From Bacillus sp. FJAT-22090 (GTDB lineage: Bacteria > Bacillota > Bacilli > Bacillales_A > Planococcaceae): DNA of 64,000 nt. A model generated the notes under the pieces. That model did no database searches. It was not told where the DNA came from and saw only the letters and a list, made by a program, of their open reading frames with translations. The stretch lies in assembly GCF_007676755.1 (NCBI RefSeq), contig NZ_VEBK01000001.1, positions 124,001-188,000 on the forward strand, in the 5' to 3' direction. The position numbers and the translations under genes are program-made. Shown here piece by piece: positions 39,842 through 48,634 of this stretch; the first letter of the stretch is position 1, and the number at the start of each line of letters is the position of its first letter.

Positions 39842-39888
39842 AAAAAGCTATCTCCCATTCGATATGAGTCGAATTTGGAGATAGCTTC
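39842..39888 (-). terminator. Terminator of ftsZ
   Basis: AAGCTATCTCC pairs with GGAGATAGCTT. An inner ATTCGA/TCGAAT extends the stem, and a T-run follows on the minus strand. It lies just after the ftsZ stop at 39903. Confidence 0.85.
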
Positions 39889-39902
39889 ATCTTTAGTATA
39901 CA

Positions 39903-41060
39903 TTATCTACGTTGACGATTTCTTAGGAACGTTGGGATATCTAGTGCATCTTCTTGTGAATGATTAGGCACTTGTCGTTCTCTTTCATGTTGCACAGGTT
40001 GTTGTATTTCTTCTTTACGCTGTTCACGGATTGGAGCGTTCGGAGTAGCTTGTTGTGTTCTGCTTCCTCCAAATCCAGTATTTCTAGGCTGCTTTTGCAT
40101 AATAAGCTCTTCGTTAAATCCGGTTGCTATTACAGTAACGACAATTTCATCCTTCAAATTATCATTGATAACTGAACCGAAAATCATATTCACTTCTTCA
40201 TCAGAAGCAGAGGCAACAATATCAGCAGCTTCTTGGACTTCAAATAGACTTAGATTTGATCCACCTGTAATATTCATTAGCACTCCTGTAGCCCCGTCAA
40301 TCGATGTTTCAAGAAGTGGGCTGGAAATTGCTTTTTTCGCTGCTTCAGCTGCACGATTCTCTCCCGAAGATATTCCAATCCCCATAAGAGCTGCACCTTT
40401 GTCAGACATAATTGTTTTTACATCGGCAAAGTCAAGATTGATAAGTCCTGGTACAGCGATTAAATCCGAAATACCTTGAACCCCTTGTCTTAAAACATTA
40501 TCTGCTTCTCTAAATGCTTCTAGCATTGGCGTGTTTTTATCTACAATTTCTAGCAAGCGATCGTTTGGTATAACGATTAATGTATCAACTGCTTCCTTCA
40601 TCATACCAATACCGCCGACTGCCTGTGTTGAACGCTTACGACCTTCAAAAGTGAAAGGACGAGTTACCACCCCAACTGTTAGTGCTCCTAAATCACGAGC
40701 AATTTGAGCAATTACAGGAGCTGCACCAGTCCCAGTACCTCCACCCATTCCAGCTGTGACAAAAACCATGTCCGCTCCTTTTAAAGCTTCTTCAATAAGT
40801 TCTTTACTTTCTTCTGCAGCTTTTTTACCAACTTCTGGGTTTGCACCTGCTCCTAACCCACGAGTTAATTTGCCACCAATTTGTAGTTTTACTTCAGCTT
40901 GAGACATTTTTAGGGCTTGTGCATCCGTATTTACGGCAATAAAATCTACACCTTGAACTCCATGTTCAATCATTCGATTTACTGCATTGTTACCGCCGCC
41001 ACCTACTCCAATAACTTTAATAACGGCTAGTTGATCCTCATTTGTTTCAAATTCTAACAT
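39903..41060 (-). CDS. ftsZ: Cell-division GTPase FtsZ
   Basis: A 385-residue tubulin homologue forming the Z-ring. Seen: [13 protein letters not shown] near 18-30, the GTP signature [13 protein letters not shown] near 104-116, the T7 loop [11 protein letters not shown] near 207, a Gln-rich linker from 317, and the C-terminal peptide [14 protein letters not shown] that binds FtsA and SepF. It lies 41 bp after ftsA and ends the dcw cluster with a terminator. Confidence 0.98.
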   Translation of the reverse strand: MLEFETNEDQLAVIKVIGVGGGGNNAVNRMIEHGVQGVDFIAVNTDAQALKMSQAEVKLQIGGKLTRGLGAGANPEVGKKAAEESKELIEEALKGADMVFVTAGMGGGTGTGAAPVIAQIARDLGALTVGVVTRPFTFEGRKRSTQAVGGIGMMKEAVDTLIVIPNDRLLEIVDKNTPMLEAFREADNVLRQGVQGISDLIAVPGLINLDFADVKTIMSDKGAALMGIGISSGENRAAEAAKKAISSPLLETSIDGATGVLMNITGGSNLSLFEVQEAADIVASASDEEVNMIFGSVINDNLKDEIVVTVIATGFNEELIMQKQPRNTGFGGSRTQQATPNAPIREQRKEEIQQPVQHERERQVPNHSQEDALDIPTFLRNRQRR

Positions 41061-41101
41061 GCTATTGCCTCCTATATTCTTTCAACTATGATAAAGGTTT
41101 G

Positions 41102-42403
41102 TTATTCAAAAAACTTGTCGAAAAACTTCTTGGCTTTTGACATTGCACTTACTTTGTTTTCATTTGTCGAATTTTGAGCAGTCTGTTTTTGTTTTTTAGG
41201 AACTATGTCTGCTTCACTACTAGCCATTTGCGATAAAGCTTGGCTACTACCAATTTTACCATAGAAAAGATCTTCTTTATAGGCATATCTTATAAGGCCA
41301 ACAGCAGTTGTATATTGTGGCTCCCGAACACCAATATAATCCGGTGTGTACAATCTTACCCTCGTTTGTAAAATATGTCTCGCTAACTGTCCTATGCCTT
41401 CCAGTTTAGAAACCCCTCCAGTGATCACTACACCACCAGGCAAGTCTTGGAGTCCCATATGATAGAACTCTTCTAATACTAGTTCAAATAATTCCTCTAA
41501 ACGAACCCCAATTATCTCTGCTATATAACGTTGAGAATATTGTTCTTTCATATCCGCTCCGATTACTGGCACTTCAAAAAGTTCATCGTCAGAAGCATCG
41601 TCATAAAAAGCATGTCCATATTTTAGCTTGATCATTTCAGCTTGTTCAGAAGGGGTTTTCAATACAATGGACAAGTCCTTTGTTATATGATCTCCTCCAA
41701 CAGGGATTACCGATGTCTTGATCAAATGCCCTTCATTGAAAATGGCAATCGTTGTAGAACCCCCACCTATATCAATAAAAGCAGTACCATGGTTTTTCTC
41801 ATCTTCCGTTAGGGCAAAATGACCACCAGCTAGTGGCTGCAAATATATTTCTCGAATCTGCAGACCGGCTCTTTCTACACACCGCAATACATTATGTAAA
41901 ATTGTTTTCGATGTGGTCATCATAATCCCGTCCAACTCAAGACGAGTTCCTATCATGCCACGCGGATCTTTTATTTCCTCCAGATGATCCACGATGAACT
42001 GCTTCGGTGCAATATTGATCAGTTCTCTTTCTGGAGGAATGGACATTACTTGCGCGGATTCAATGACTCTGGCTAAGTCTCCATCTGTAATCTCTCTATC
42101 TTCCCTATTCACAGCTACTACGCCTTTAACGTTTTGTATATTGGCCAAATTTGCTGGAACACCTAAAACGATTTCATCGATAGACATCCCTATCATTCTT
42201 TCAGCTTCAGTTACCGCTTTTTTAATAGACTGTACAGTTGCGTCTATATCAACAATGGTGCCCTTTCGGATTCCATTTGATTTTACATTTCCTACACCTA
42301 TTACATGCAGCGAGTCATCATTCATTTCTCCGATCAAAACTTTAATCGAAGACGACCCGATATCTAATGATACGTACAATTCTGATTGATTCACCCATGG
42401 CAC
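41102..42403 (-). CDS. ftsA: Cell-division protein FtsA
   Basis: A 433-residue actin-like ATPase that tethers FtsZ to the membrane. Seen: phosphate-1 LDIGSSSIKVLIGEM near 13-27, phosphate-2 FIDIGGGSTTIA near 205-216, the adenosine motif GGVVITGGVSKLEG near 334, and a C-terminal amphipathic helix KAKKFFDKFFE after a polar linker. Directly upstream of ftsZ. Confidence 0.97.
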   Translation of the reverse strand: MPWVNQSELYVSLDIGSSSIKVLIGEMNDDSLHVIGVGNVKSNGIRKGTIVDIDATVQSIKKAVTEAERMIGMSIDEIVLGVPANLANIQNVKGVVAVNREDREITDGDLARVIESAQVMSIPPERELINIAPKQFIVDHLEEIKDPRGMIGTRLELDGIMMTTSKTILHNVLRCVERAGLQIREIYLQPLAGGHFALTEDEKNHGTAFIDIGGGSTTIAIFNEGHLIKTSVIPVGGDHITKDLSIVLKTPSEQAEMIKLKYGHAFYDDASDDELFEVPVIGADMKEQYSQRYIAEIIGVRLEELFELVLEEFYHMGLQDLPGGVVITGGVSKLEGIGQLARHILQTRVRLYTPDYIGVREPQYTTAVGLIRYAYKEDLFYGKIGSSQALSQMASSEADIVPKKQKQTAQNSTNENKVSAMSKAKKFFDKFFE

Positions 42404-42505
42404 CTCCTATTTTATTCTTTAACTATTATTCTATTGTAAAAACCTTATAAAGTCTAAATTTTTCTAATGAAATAGTTAAATATTCAAATTTTTCCTGTTT
42501 ACTAA

Positions 42506-42856
42506 TCATGATTTTTTTCTTTCCGACCATTTTGTCAATAATATCCGACGTATCACTGCTATATTTTGGAATAACCGGACACCAAATGCAAAAATGGCTG
42601 CTAAATATAAATCTACTCCCAGATGTACCCCTAAAAAAGCGAGTGCTGCTGCAAGGCCAATATTGAAGAAAAACCCGGTTACAAAAACCTTATCATCGTA
42701 TACATGCTGCAGTTGGGCTCTGATTCCTCCAAAAAGCGTATCTAAAGCAGCTAACACAGCAATAGAAAGGTAGCTTTCATATATCTCTGGAATTTGAATA
42801 TCTGTTAAAAGGCCAAGCGAAATTCCGAGTATTAAACCTAGTAATGGTAGCCACAT
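42506..42856 (-). CDS. sbp: Small basic protein (DUF1290, Sbp)
   Basis: A 116-residue membrane protein of the DUF1290/small basic protein family found beside ftsA-ftsZ in Bacillales. Seen: an N-terminal helix MWLPLLGLILGISLGLL, a conserved SIAVLAALDTLFGGIRAQL block and two more helices. Function unknown. It lies 3 bp after a DUF881 gene, in one transcription unit. Confidence 0.88.
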   Translation of the reverse strand: MWLPLLGLILGISLGLLTDIQIPEIYESYLSIAVLAALDTLFGGIRAQLQHVYDDKVFVTGFFFNIGLAAALAFLGVHLGVDLYLAAIFAFGVRLFQNIAVIRRILLTKWSERKKS

Positions 42857-42859
42857 ATG

Positions 42860-43579
42860 TTACTCTCCTCCCGGAATTTCCTGCAAAAATTGTTTGTTTA
42901 CTGATTGATCATATCCTGATATAGAAAGATTATTTACTGGATCACCAATTTCTAATCTCAAATTATCTATATAAAAATCGTCGCCAATTGCAGATGCCTC
43001 TAACTGATTATACATTTTTTTAGCATCTTCAAACGAAGATGTCCCTATTTTTATCGTAAAAGGAGCATTTCGTATGGCCAAATTATTGACTGTTGTTTTC
43101 CCGTTAACATCTCTTATTGCAGAAGAATAGATAATACGTTTGCCATCAATATCCACTACTCTCGCTTTAAATCGATTAATTTCATTGATCAATCGAATTA
43201 ATAAATCGGGAGAAATACCGTCTATAGATTGTCCTATTGCTATGCTTTCTAGGGATGGTTCCACATTAATTGTAAGTCCTGGTCCATTAAAATCCTCTAA
43301 TCCAATCTCTTTTTTTAATAGTTCTACTGTATCATTTAACGCAATTTCCGGACTATCATTCATCATATTTTTGTATTTACCAATTGTCAGCTCTAATGTA
43401 CGTACTTCCGATAATAACTCAGAATGCAGTTCCGCTTCTTTTGCAAGCTCTTGACGAATTGCCCATATATCTCTGGTGTCTCTCATTTCAGGATTTTGAA
43501 CGGTGTTATATTGTACTGCTAACATAAAACCAACAATCAACAAAATGATTGTAAACCGAATATAGACGGTTTTCTTCAT
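42860..43579 (-). CDS. DUF881 protein (YlxX/YlxW type)
   Basis: A 239-residue protein with an N-terminal signal-anchor (TVYIRFTIILLIVGFMLAVQ), a coiled-coil stretch near 40-80, and an extracellular DUF881 domain with GPGLTINVEP, LIRLINEINRFKARVVDIDG and a later TIKIGT. The ATG at 43579 behind AGAGGGGG is preferred to an in-frame upstream start at 43618. Paralogous to the next gene. Two DUF881 genes before sbp-ftsA match B. subtilis ylxW-ylxX; which is which I cannot say. Confidence 0.85.
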   Translation of the reverse strand: MKKTVYIRFTIILLIVGFMLAVQYNTVQNPEMRDTRDIWAIRQELAKEAELHSELLSEVRTLELTIGKYKNMMNDSPEIALNDTVELLKKEIGLEDFNGPGLTINVEPSLESIAIGQSIDGISPDLLIRLINEINRFKARVVDIDGKRIIYSSAIRDVNGKTTVNNLAIRNAPFTIKIGTSSFEDAKKMYNQLEASAIGDDFYIDNLRLEIGDPVNNLSISGYDQSVNKQFLQEIPGGE

Positions 43580-43601
43580 TATTCGGCCCCCTCTGTTTTT
43601 G

Positions 43602-44327
43602 TTAGTTTTTGTCATCACGTAGAGCTGGCATTACTATTTTTCCTTTTTCTTCGACAGTGACAATAATATTGTCACTTGTTAACTGATCTACTACCCCTCC
43701 CCCTAAGTTGACAGATGCAAGCAAAACGGATGGGTCGCCAACTGCTTCAATAGTGAACGGGGCGGGGAAAGTCTTACCGTCAACCGTTATTACAGGGCCT
43801 GTACATCGGATAAATGAATTCGCCCGAAGTCTTTGTCCATTTATTGAAATCGCTTCTGCACCGGAGATTTTTAACTCATTTATCACTTTAAAAACGTGGC
43901 TTTCATGCACGATATAATCATTAGGATTTTCTTGTGAAGGATTATATGCCCCATCTTCTAAAGAAACAGCTATTCCTTTTCCTTGAGACGGAATGTCTCC
44001 AATTAATAATCTTAGCTTTTCTGCTTCTTTTACTAATTCTTCTACACTTTCTTCACTATTGATAAATGATTGTTCAAATTCACGAATTTCTAACTGTTTT
44101 TCATTTATTTCTTCGGTTAGTTCCTTATTTCTTTCTTTTTGTTCGATTAAATCTTCCCTATATTTTTCTTGTTCTTGGAAGCTTGCACTAGTAGTACTTT
44201 TTTTTTCTTCATTTTCAACAGATACACTATAGGAATAAGCAAGTATAAATCCCAAAACTAAGCTTACAATGGAGATAAGTATTCGACCACGAAAAGGAAT
44301 CTTAAGGAGTTTGTTGTTCTTCTTCAA
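43602..44327 (-). CDS. DUF881 protein (YlxW/YlxX type), first copy
   Basis: A 241-residue relative of the preceding entry: a membrane anchor near residues 14-35, a coiled coil (about 45-100, rich in Glu, Lys and Gln), then the DUF881 domain with GIAVSLEDGA, VINELKISGAEAISINGQRL and FTIEAVG. Start is a TTG at 44327, 9 nt after AGGAGG, overlapping the divIB end by 26 bp; a GTG at 44357 in the same frame is less well placed. Confidence 0.83.
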   Translation of the reverse strand: MKKNNKLLKIPFRGRILISIVSLVLGFILAYSYSVSVENEEKKSTTSASFQEQEKYREDLIEQKERNKELTEEINEKQLEIREFEQSFINSEESVEELVKEAEKLRLLIGDIPSQGKGIAVSLEDGAYNPSQENPNDYIVHESHVFKVINELKISGAEAISINGQRLRANSFIRCTGPVITVDGKTFPAPFTIEAVGDPSVLLASVNLGGGVVDQLTSDNIIVTVEEKGKIVMPALRDDKN

Positions 44328-45102
44328 CCTCCATCGCCTCCTCATCTGTTTGTTCACTATATACTTCTACATATGGTTGAAAAAACGAGCCAACTTCCAA
44401 GTCTATAATGCCTTTTATATCCGGATCAAGCTGTGACACGATAGAAGGATAAAAGTTCATTTTCTCAGAAAACGATGGAATAATAGCTTTTATCTCATTG
44501 CCATCATTCATGTAAACCCGAATAGAGTACGCGTCATTCTCACTGGGAGTATAGGTGATTTGCGATATAGTTAACAGCACTTCTGGGTGTAAATCAGTTA
44601 ATTCCTTTATTAATCTTAAACGAATTTTTTCATCATCAAAACCGGCAAAAATTGGACCATCCAATGGTAATACTTGTCCATCTGTTTTAATAATCTTTCC
44701 ATTCTCTAAAATAATATGAAGCGTTTCGCCATCTTCCACGTACCCTATTTGTTTGTATTCTTCTACTTGCATATGTACTTCTGTTAACCAGTTGCGAGTA
44801 ACTTTTGCAGACTTTACCCACTCATTTTGTTCTATTATTTTTTCAATGTTCTTCTCCCTAAAGCCCCACATCGAATCGCCTAGTTTCAATGTACTCTGCT
44901 CGATGTACTTTTCTTCTGGCATAAGCACTGCACCTGTAAGCTCTATTGTCTGTACTTGGCTATAGGAAGATTGAAAATAGAGAACCACGAGTAACGTGGA
45001 GACGAAGAGAAAAAGTAGAATGGAAAATTTTTTATTTGTTCTTCGTCTTCTGCGTTCTTTTAAAGTTGGTATGCGATCTTCTATATCAATGATTTTTTCC
45101 AT
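44302..45102 (-). CDS. divIB: Cell-division protein DivIB (FtsQ)
   Basis: A 266-residue bitopic protein of the DivIB-FtsL-DivIC subcomplex. Seen: a basic cytoplasmic N-terminus (LKERRRRRTNKK), one transmembrane helix near 27-45, a POTRA domain near 50-120 (VQTIELTGAVLMPEEKYIEQ), and a beta domain ending in a disordered acidic tail. It follows spoVE directly, whereas B. subtilis has murG and murB between them. Confidence 0.92.
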   Translation of the reverse strand: MEKIIDIEDRIPTLKERRRRRTNKKFSILLFLFVSTLLVVLYFQSSYSQVQTIELTGAVLMPEEKYIEQSTLKLGDSMWGFREKNIEKIIEQNEWVKSAKVTRNWLTEVHMQVEEYKQIGYVEDGETLHIILENGKIIKTDGQVLPLDGPIFAGFDDEKIRLRLIKELTDLHPEVLLTISQITYTPSENDAYSIRVYMNDGNEIKAIIPSFSEKMNFYPSIVSQLDPDIKGIIDLEVGSFFQPYVEVYSEQTDEEAMEVEEEQQTP

Positions 45103-45103
45103 T

Positions 45104-46081
45104 CTACCGCCTCCCTTCGTTTAAAGATACATTTGATAAATTGAATATTATCCCAATAATAATCCACGTCATTACTAAGGATGACCCTCCATAGCTTATA
45201 AATGGTAAAGTAACGCCTGTTACAGGGAGCAATCCAGTAACAACCCCCATATTTAAAAATGTTTGTACTGCCAATAAAGAGGTAAATCCAATAATCATAA
45301 GCTGGGCTTCCCTCGTCTTCGTCCGAGCAGCCATCATGAAACTTGTCGTAAAAAACGTTAAAAAAGCACATATAACGATTAAACCGCCGATAAAACCCGT
45401 CTCTTCAAGAAGAATCGAAAAAATAAAATCATTTTGTGGCTCCGGTAAATATAAAAACTTTTGTCTACTATTACCATACCCAAAACCGAACAAACCAGCT
45501 GGCCCTATAGCTAGTAGTGATTGAATCGCTTGAAAACCTGAACCTAACGGATCCTTCCATGGATCTAGGAAAGCCTGGATTCGGACAAGTCTATACGGCG
45601 CAGAGACGATTAAAATTACAAAAGCAATTACACCAGTGGATCCAATTGCGGCAAAAAACTTTAAAGGCAGCCCAGCCGCAAACAATAAAAAGAAAACAGC
45701 AACAACTAATACAAAAGCAGATCCAAAGTCTGGTTGGAGCATAATCAGACTAATTGGTATTAATAGCAATATCGCACTTCTCACATAAACTTTTCGTTTT
45801 GACTTCTTGTCATCAGCCAATGAATTCGCTAACACACCCAACACAGCTATTTTAGCAAGCTCGGCTGGCTGAAAATTCATAAAACCTAGCGGAATCCAAC
45901 TTTGAGAACCATTTCGTACTACACCTATCCCAGGAATTAACACACCTATTAATAATACGACAGATAGTAAATATAAACCTTGCCAAAATATTGGTAAACG
46001 GATTAGACCTTTATTTCGTATAAAAAAGGCTAATGCAATACCTACGATTAAATAACTTGCTTGTTTAAATGCAAATGGCAA
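45104..46081 (-). CDS. spoVE: SpoVE/FtsW SEDS glycosyltransferase, N-terminus apparently lost
   Basis: A SEDS-family peptidoglycan polymerase (SpoVE in spore cortex or FtsW in septa). Seen: GSQSWIPLGFMNFQPAELAK, PWKDPLGSGFQAIQS, LPEPQNDFIFSILLEE and LPFISYGGSS, all family signatures. The frame as annotated begins at a TTG (46081) with a poorly spaced AAAGGA and gives 325 residues, about 40 short: the first transmembrane helix and the HSAGS motif lie upstream in the same frame but have no start codon. Position after murD matches B. subtilis spoVE. Confidence 0.85.
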   Translation of the reverse strand: MPFAFKQASYLIVGIALAFFIRNKGLIRLPIFWQGLYLLSVVLLIGVLIPGIGVVRNGSQSWIPLGFMNFQPAELAKIAVLGVLANSLADDKKSKRKVYVRSAILLLIPISLIMLQPDFGSAFVLVVAVFFLLFAAGLPLKFFAAIGSTGVIAFVILIVSAPYRLVRIQAFLDPWKDPLGSGFQAIQSLLAIGPAGLFGFGYGNSRQKFLYLPEPQNDFIFSILLEETGFIGGLIVICAFLTFFTTSFMMAARTKTREAQLMIIGFTSLLAVQTFLNMGVVTGLLPVTGVTLPFISYGGSSLVMTWIIIGIIFNLSNVSLNEGRR

Positions 46082-46216
46082 TTGTCCTTTATAATGTACT
46101 TCACTCCAGTATGAACCTGCAGAATGTACAAATAAAATTCCAATAACAGATAAAAAAAGGACAGACGAGACGAATAATAATTTTCTTTTATCTTCCGATT
46201 ATTTCATCCTTTCCAT
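46082..46216 (-). pseudogene. Upstream in-frame remnant of the SpoVE N-terminus
   Basis: In frame with the SpoVE gene, codons from 46198 to 46082 encode SEDKRKLLFVSSVLFLSVIG and then ILFVHSAGSYW, a typical first SEDS helix. Ahead of it the frame reads ATG GAA AGG ATG AAA TAA: start candidates at 46216 and 46207 are followed by a stop codon at 46201-46199. There is no ATG, GTG or TTG between that stop and 46081. It is either a nonsense mutation, a sequencing error or an unusual start. Confidence 0.6.
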
Positions 46217-46241
46217 ACTCTTCCGAAATATGTCTGTTGCT

Positions 46242-47594
46242 TTAAGTCAAAGCTAATACTTTTTCTATAAACTCGTCGCCACGTAGTTCAAAACTTGCGT
46301 ATTGATCCCAGCTCGCGCAGGCCGGAGATAATAGCACTATATCACCCTCGTTAGAAGCTTTTACACCTTCTTCAATAGCTTCTGTTAAATTACTTACTCG
46401 AAGGACAAGAGGAATGGAATGTTGCTCTCCAAACTTTTGAAAACGTTCTGCTGTTTCCCCATAGTGAATTAGAGCTTTCACATTGTGTAAATAAGGGATT
46501 AATTCATCAAACGAATGGCCTCTATCAACTCCACCAGCGATTAAAATAATCGGCTCTGAAAAACCTTCCAATGCACTTTTGGTTGCTAGTGCATTTGTTG
46601 CTTTAGAGTCATTATAAAACTTTCTATTTTTCCACTCCCGAATAAATTGAGTGCGATGTTTGACTCCATGAAAACTAGAGAGAACTTCCGTTATATTTTC
46701 TAAGGAACACCCCATTAATAGAGCTGCTGCAGTCGCCGCTAATACATTTTCTAAATTATGTTTGCCTCTAAGCGCAATTATAGCGCGGTCGTATAATTTT
46801 TCACCGTTCCAATAGACAAATTGATTGTCGGCACTTATACCATCTTCCGTCTTCTGACTTACATAAAACGGTACTTTCTTCGCCTTACTCTTTTTCGCAT
46901 AATCTATCACTATTTGTTGTTCGCCGTTATAAATAAACCAGTCCGATTCATCTTGTCGCTTTGTAATATTAAATTTCGCATCAGTATATTCTTGGAAATC
47001 AGCATGATAATCTAAATGAGCCTCATACAAATTCATTAACAACGCAATTTTCGGTTTTAATTGTTCTGTTCCCATTAGCTGGAAAGATGAAAGCTCCATT
47101 ACAATCGTATTGTCATTTGTAGCTTCTTTGGCAACACTGCTCGCAACGGTTCCTATATTACCCGCGATTAATGGATGTTTTTCTCCTCCGTTAAGCATTT
47201 CAAAGATTAATGTCGTGGTTGTCGTTTTCCCATTCGATCCCGTGATGCCAATCATCGGTGCATCACTAATTCGATATGCAAGCTCCACCTCTGTCCAAAC
47301 TGGTATACCTCTTCTTTTCGCTTCTTTAATAACAGAGTTTGTATATGGAATACCCGGATTTTTTACGATAAGGCTGAATCCTTCATCTAAAAGATCTTCC
47401 GGGTGACTTCCGCAAATAACTGTTAGTCCTTTTGAAAGAAGATACTGAGCGTTTTCATTTTGATCGAAGGGCTTTGCATCATTTACTGTTACAAAAGCCC
47501 CTAAATCATGTAAAATTTCCGCTGCGGCCGTTCCACTTTTCGCAAGACCTAATACTAAAACTTTTTTATGGTGGACAATTGGCAATTGTTTCAC
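46242..47594 (-). CDS. murD: UDP-MurNAc-L-alanine:D-glutamate ligase
   Basis: A 450-residue Mur ligase adding D-Glu to UDP-MurNAc-L-Ala. Seen: an N-terminal UDP-binding domain (VLVLGLAKSGTAAAEIL), the ATP loop GITGSNGKTTTTTL near 114-127, a YEAHLDYH segment near 187, and the C-terminal DSKATNA near 318. Between mraY and spoVE as in other dcw clusters. Confidence 0.96.
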   Translation of the reverse strand: MKQLPIVHHKKVLVLGLAKSGTAAAEILHDLGAFVTVNDAKPFDQNENAQYLLSKGLTVICGSHPEDLLDEGFSLIVKNPGIPYTNSVIKEAKRRGIPVWTEVELAYRISDAPMIGITGSNGKTTTTTLIFEMLNGGEKHPLIAGNIGTVASSVAKEATNDNTIVMELSSFQLMGTEQLKPKIALLMNLYEAHLDYHADFQEYTDAKFNITKRQDESDWFIYNGEQQIVIDYAKKSKAKKVPFYVSQKTEDGISADNQFVYWNGEKLYDRAIIALRGKHNLENVLAATAAALLMGCSLENITEVLSSFHGVKHRTQFIREWKNRKFYNDSKATNALATKSALEGFSEPIILIAGGVDRGHSFDELIPYLHNVKALIHYGETAERFQKFGEQHSIPLVLRVSNLTEAIEEGVKASNEGDIVLLSPACASWDQYASFELRGDEFIEKVLALT

Positions 47595-47595
47595 T

Positions 47596-48567
47596 TTACA
47601 AAACCTCCATCAATACAACAAGCATCGCAGCTATAAAGCTAATAGCCCAAAATACAGTAACGATTTTACGCTCATTCCAGCCAGAAAGCTCAAAATGATG
47701 ATGAATCGGACTCATTTTAAAAATGCGCTTTCCTGTCGTTTTAAAACTAATTACTTGTAAAATAACAGACAATGTTTCTACAACAAAGATAATGCCGACA
47801 ATAACAAGTAGTAATTCATGTTTGACTAAAATAGATACCATGGCAAGTGCTCCACCTAGTGCGAGAGAACCAGTATCACCCATAAATACTTTTGCAGGGT
47901 TTTTATTGAATAAAAGAAACCCTAAAAGAGCGCCAGCCACACTAAATGCAAAAATAGCAATATCAGTTTGTTCATACACCAGTGCAAGAACTGCAAATGT
48001 CGCAAACGAAACCGATGCTGTCCCCGCCACTAATCCATCCAATCCATCTGACAGATTCACAGCATTAGAAAATCCAACTAACCAGAAGATTAGAAAAGCC
48101 ACATAAAATTGACCAAGTGAAAAGTCAATATTCGTGAATGGAATAGCAAGTGTTGTATCAAATGGGCCTAGTTTCAATAAAAAATAAGCGATGATTGATA
48201 TAATAATTTGACCAATCAACTTCTGAATAGAAGTTAAACCCAGATTTCTTTTGAGTACGACTTTAATAAAATCATCCAAAAAGCCAATAGCACCAAATCC
48301 AACTAAAATAATGAGTAGTACGATCGATTGGGTTGTTAGTTTATCAAAGTAAAAAGAAAGACCAATTGTCGATATGATGATGGAGATAATGAATATAAGA
48401 CCGCCCATTGTCGGCGTCCCAGCTTTTTTTTGATGTGATTCAGGTCCTTCTTCTCTGATGCTTTGACCAAACTTCATTTTTCTTAAATAAGGAATAATGA
48501 TTGGTGCAAGAATAACAGAAATAAGAAAACTAACAAAAAGTGTTGTAATCGTTGCAGATAATGTCAT
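47596..48567 (-). CDS. mraY: Phospho-MurNAc-pentapeptide transferase
   Basis: A 323-residue polytopic enzyme making lipid I. Seen: [11 protein letters not shown] near 50-60, FLDDFIKV near 100 with the catalytic Asp pair, [13 protein letters not shown] near 162, and the C-terminal [12 protein letters not shown] chose the ATG at 48567, 9 nt after AAGGAG; the frame is open to 48594. It follows spoVD by 68 bp with no murE between. Confidence 0.95.
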   Translation of the reverse strand: MTLSATITTLFVSFLISVILAPIIIPYLRKMKFGQSIREEGPESHQKKAGTPTMGGLIFIISIIISTIGLSFYFDKLTTQSIVLLIILVGFGAIGFLDDFIKVVLKRNLGLTSIQKLIGQIIISIIAYFLLKLGPFDTTLAIPFTNIDFSLGQFYVAFLIFWLVGFSNAVNLSDGLDGLVAGTASVSFATFAVLALVYEQTDIAIFAFSVAGALLGFLLFNKNPAKVFMGDTGSLALGGALAMVSILVKHELLLVIVGIIFVVETLSVILQVISFKTTGKRIFKMSPIHHHFELSGWNERKIVTVFWAISFIAAMLVVLMEVL

Positions 48568-48634
48568 GAAAAAAATCTCCTTAATTGCCATCAACTATCG
48601 CTGATTGTTCCATAGTTATTTATTTTGTAAATAG

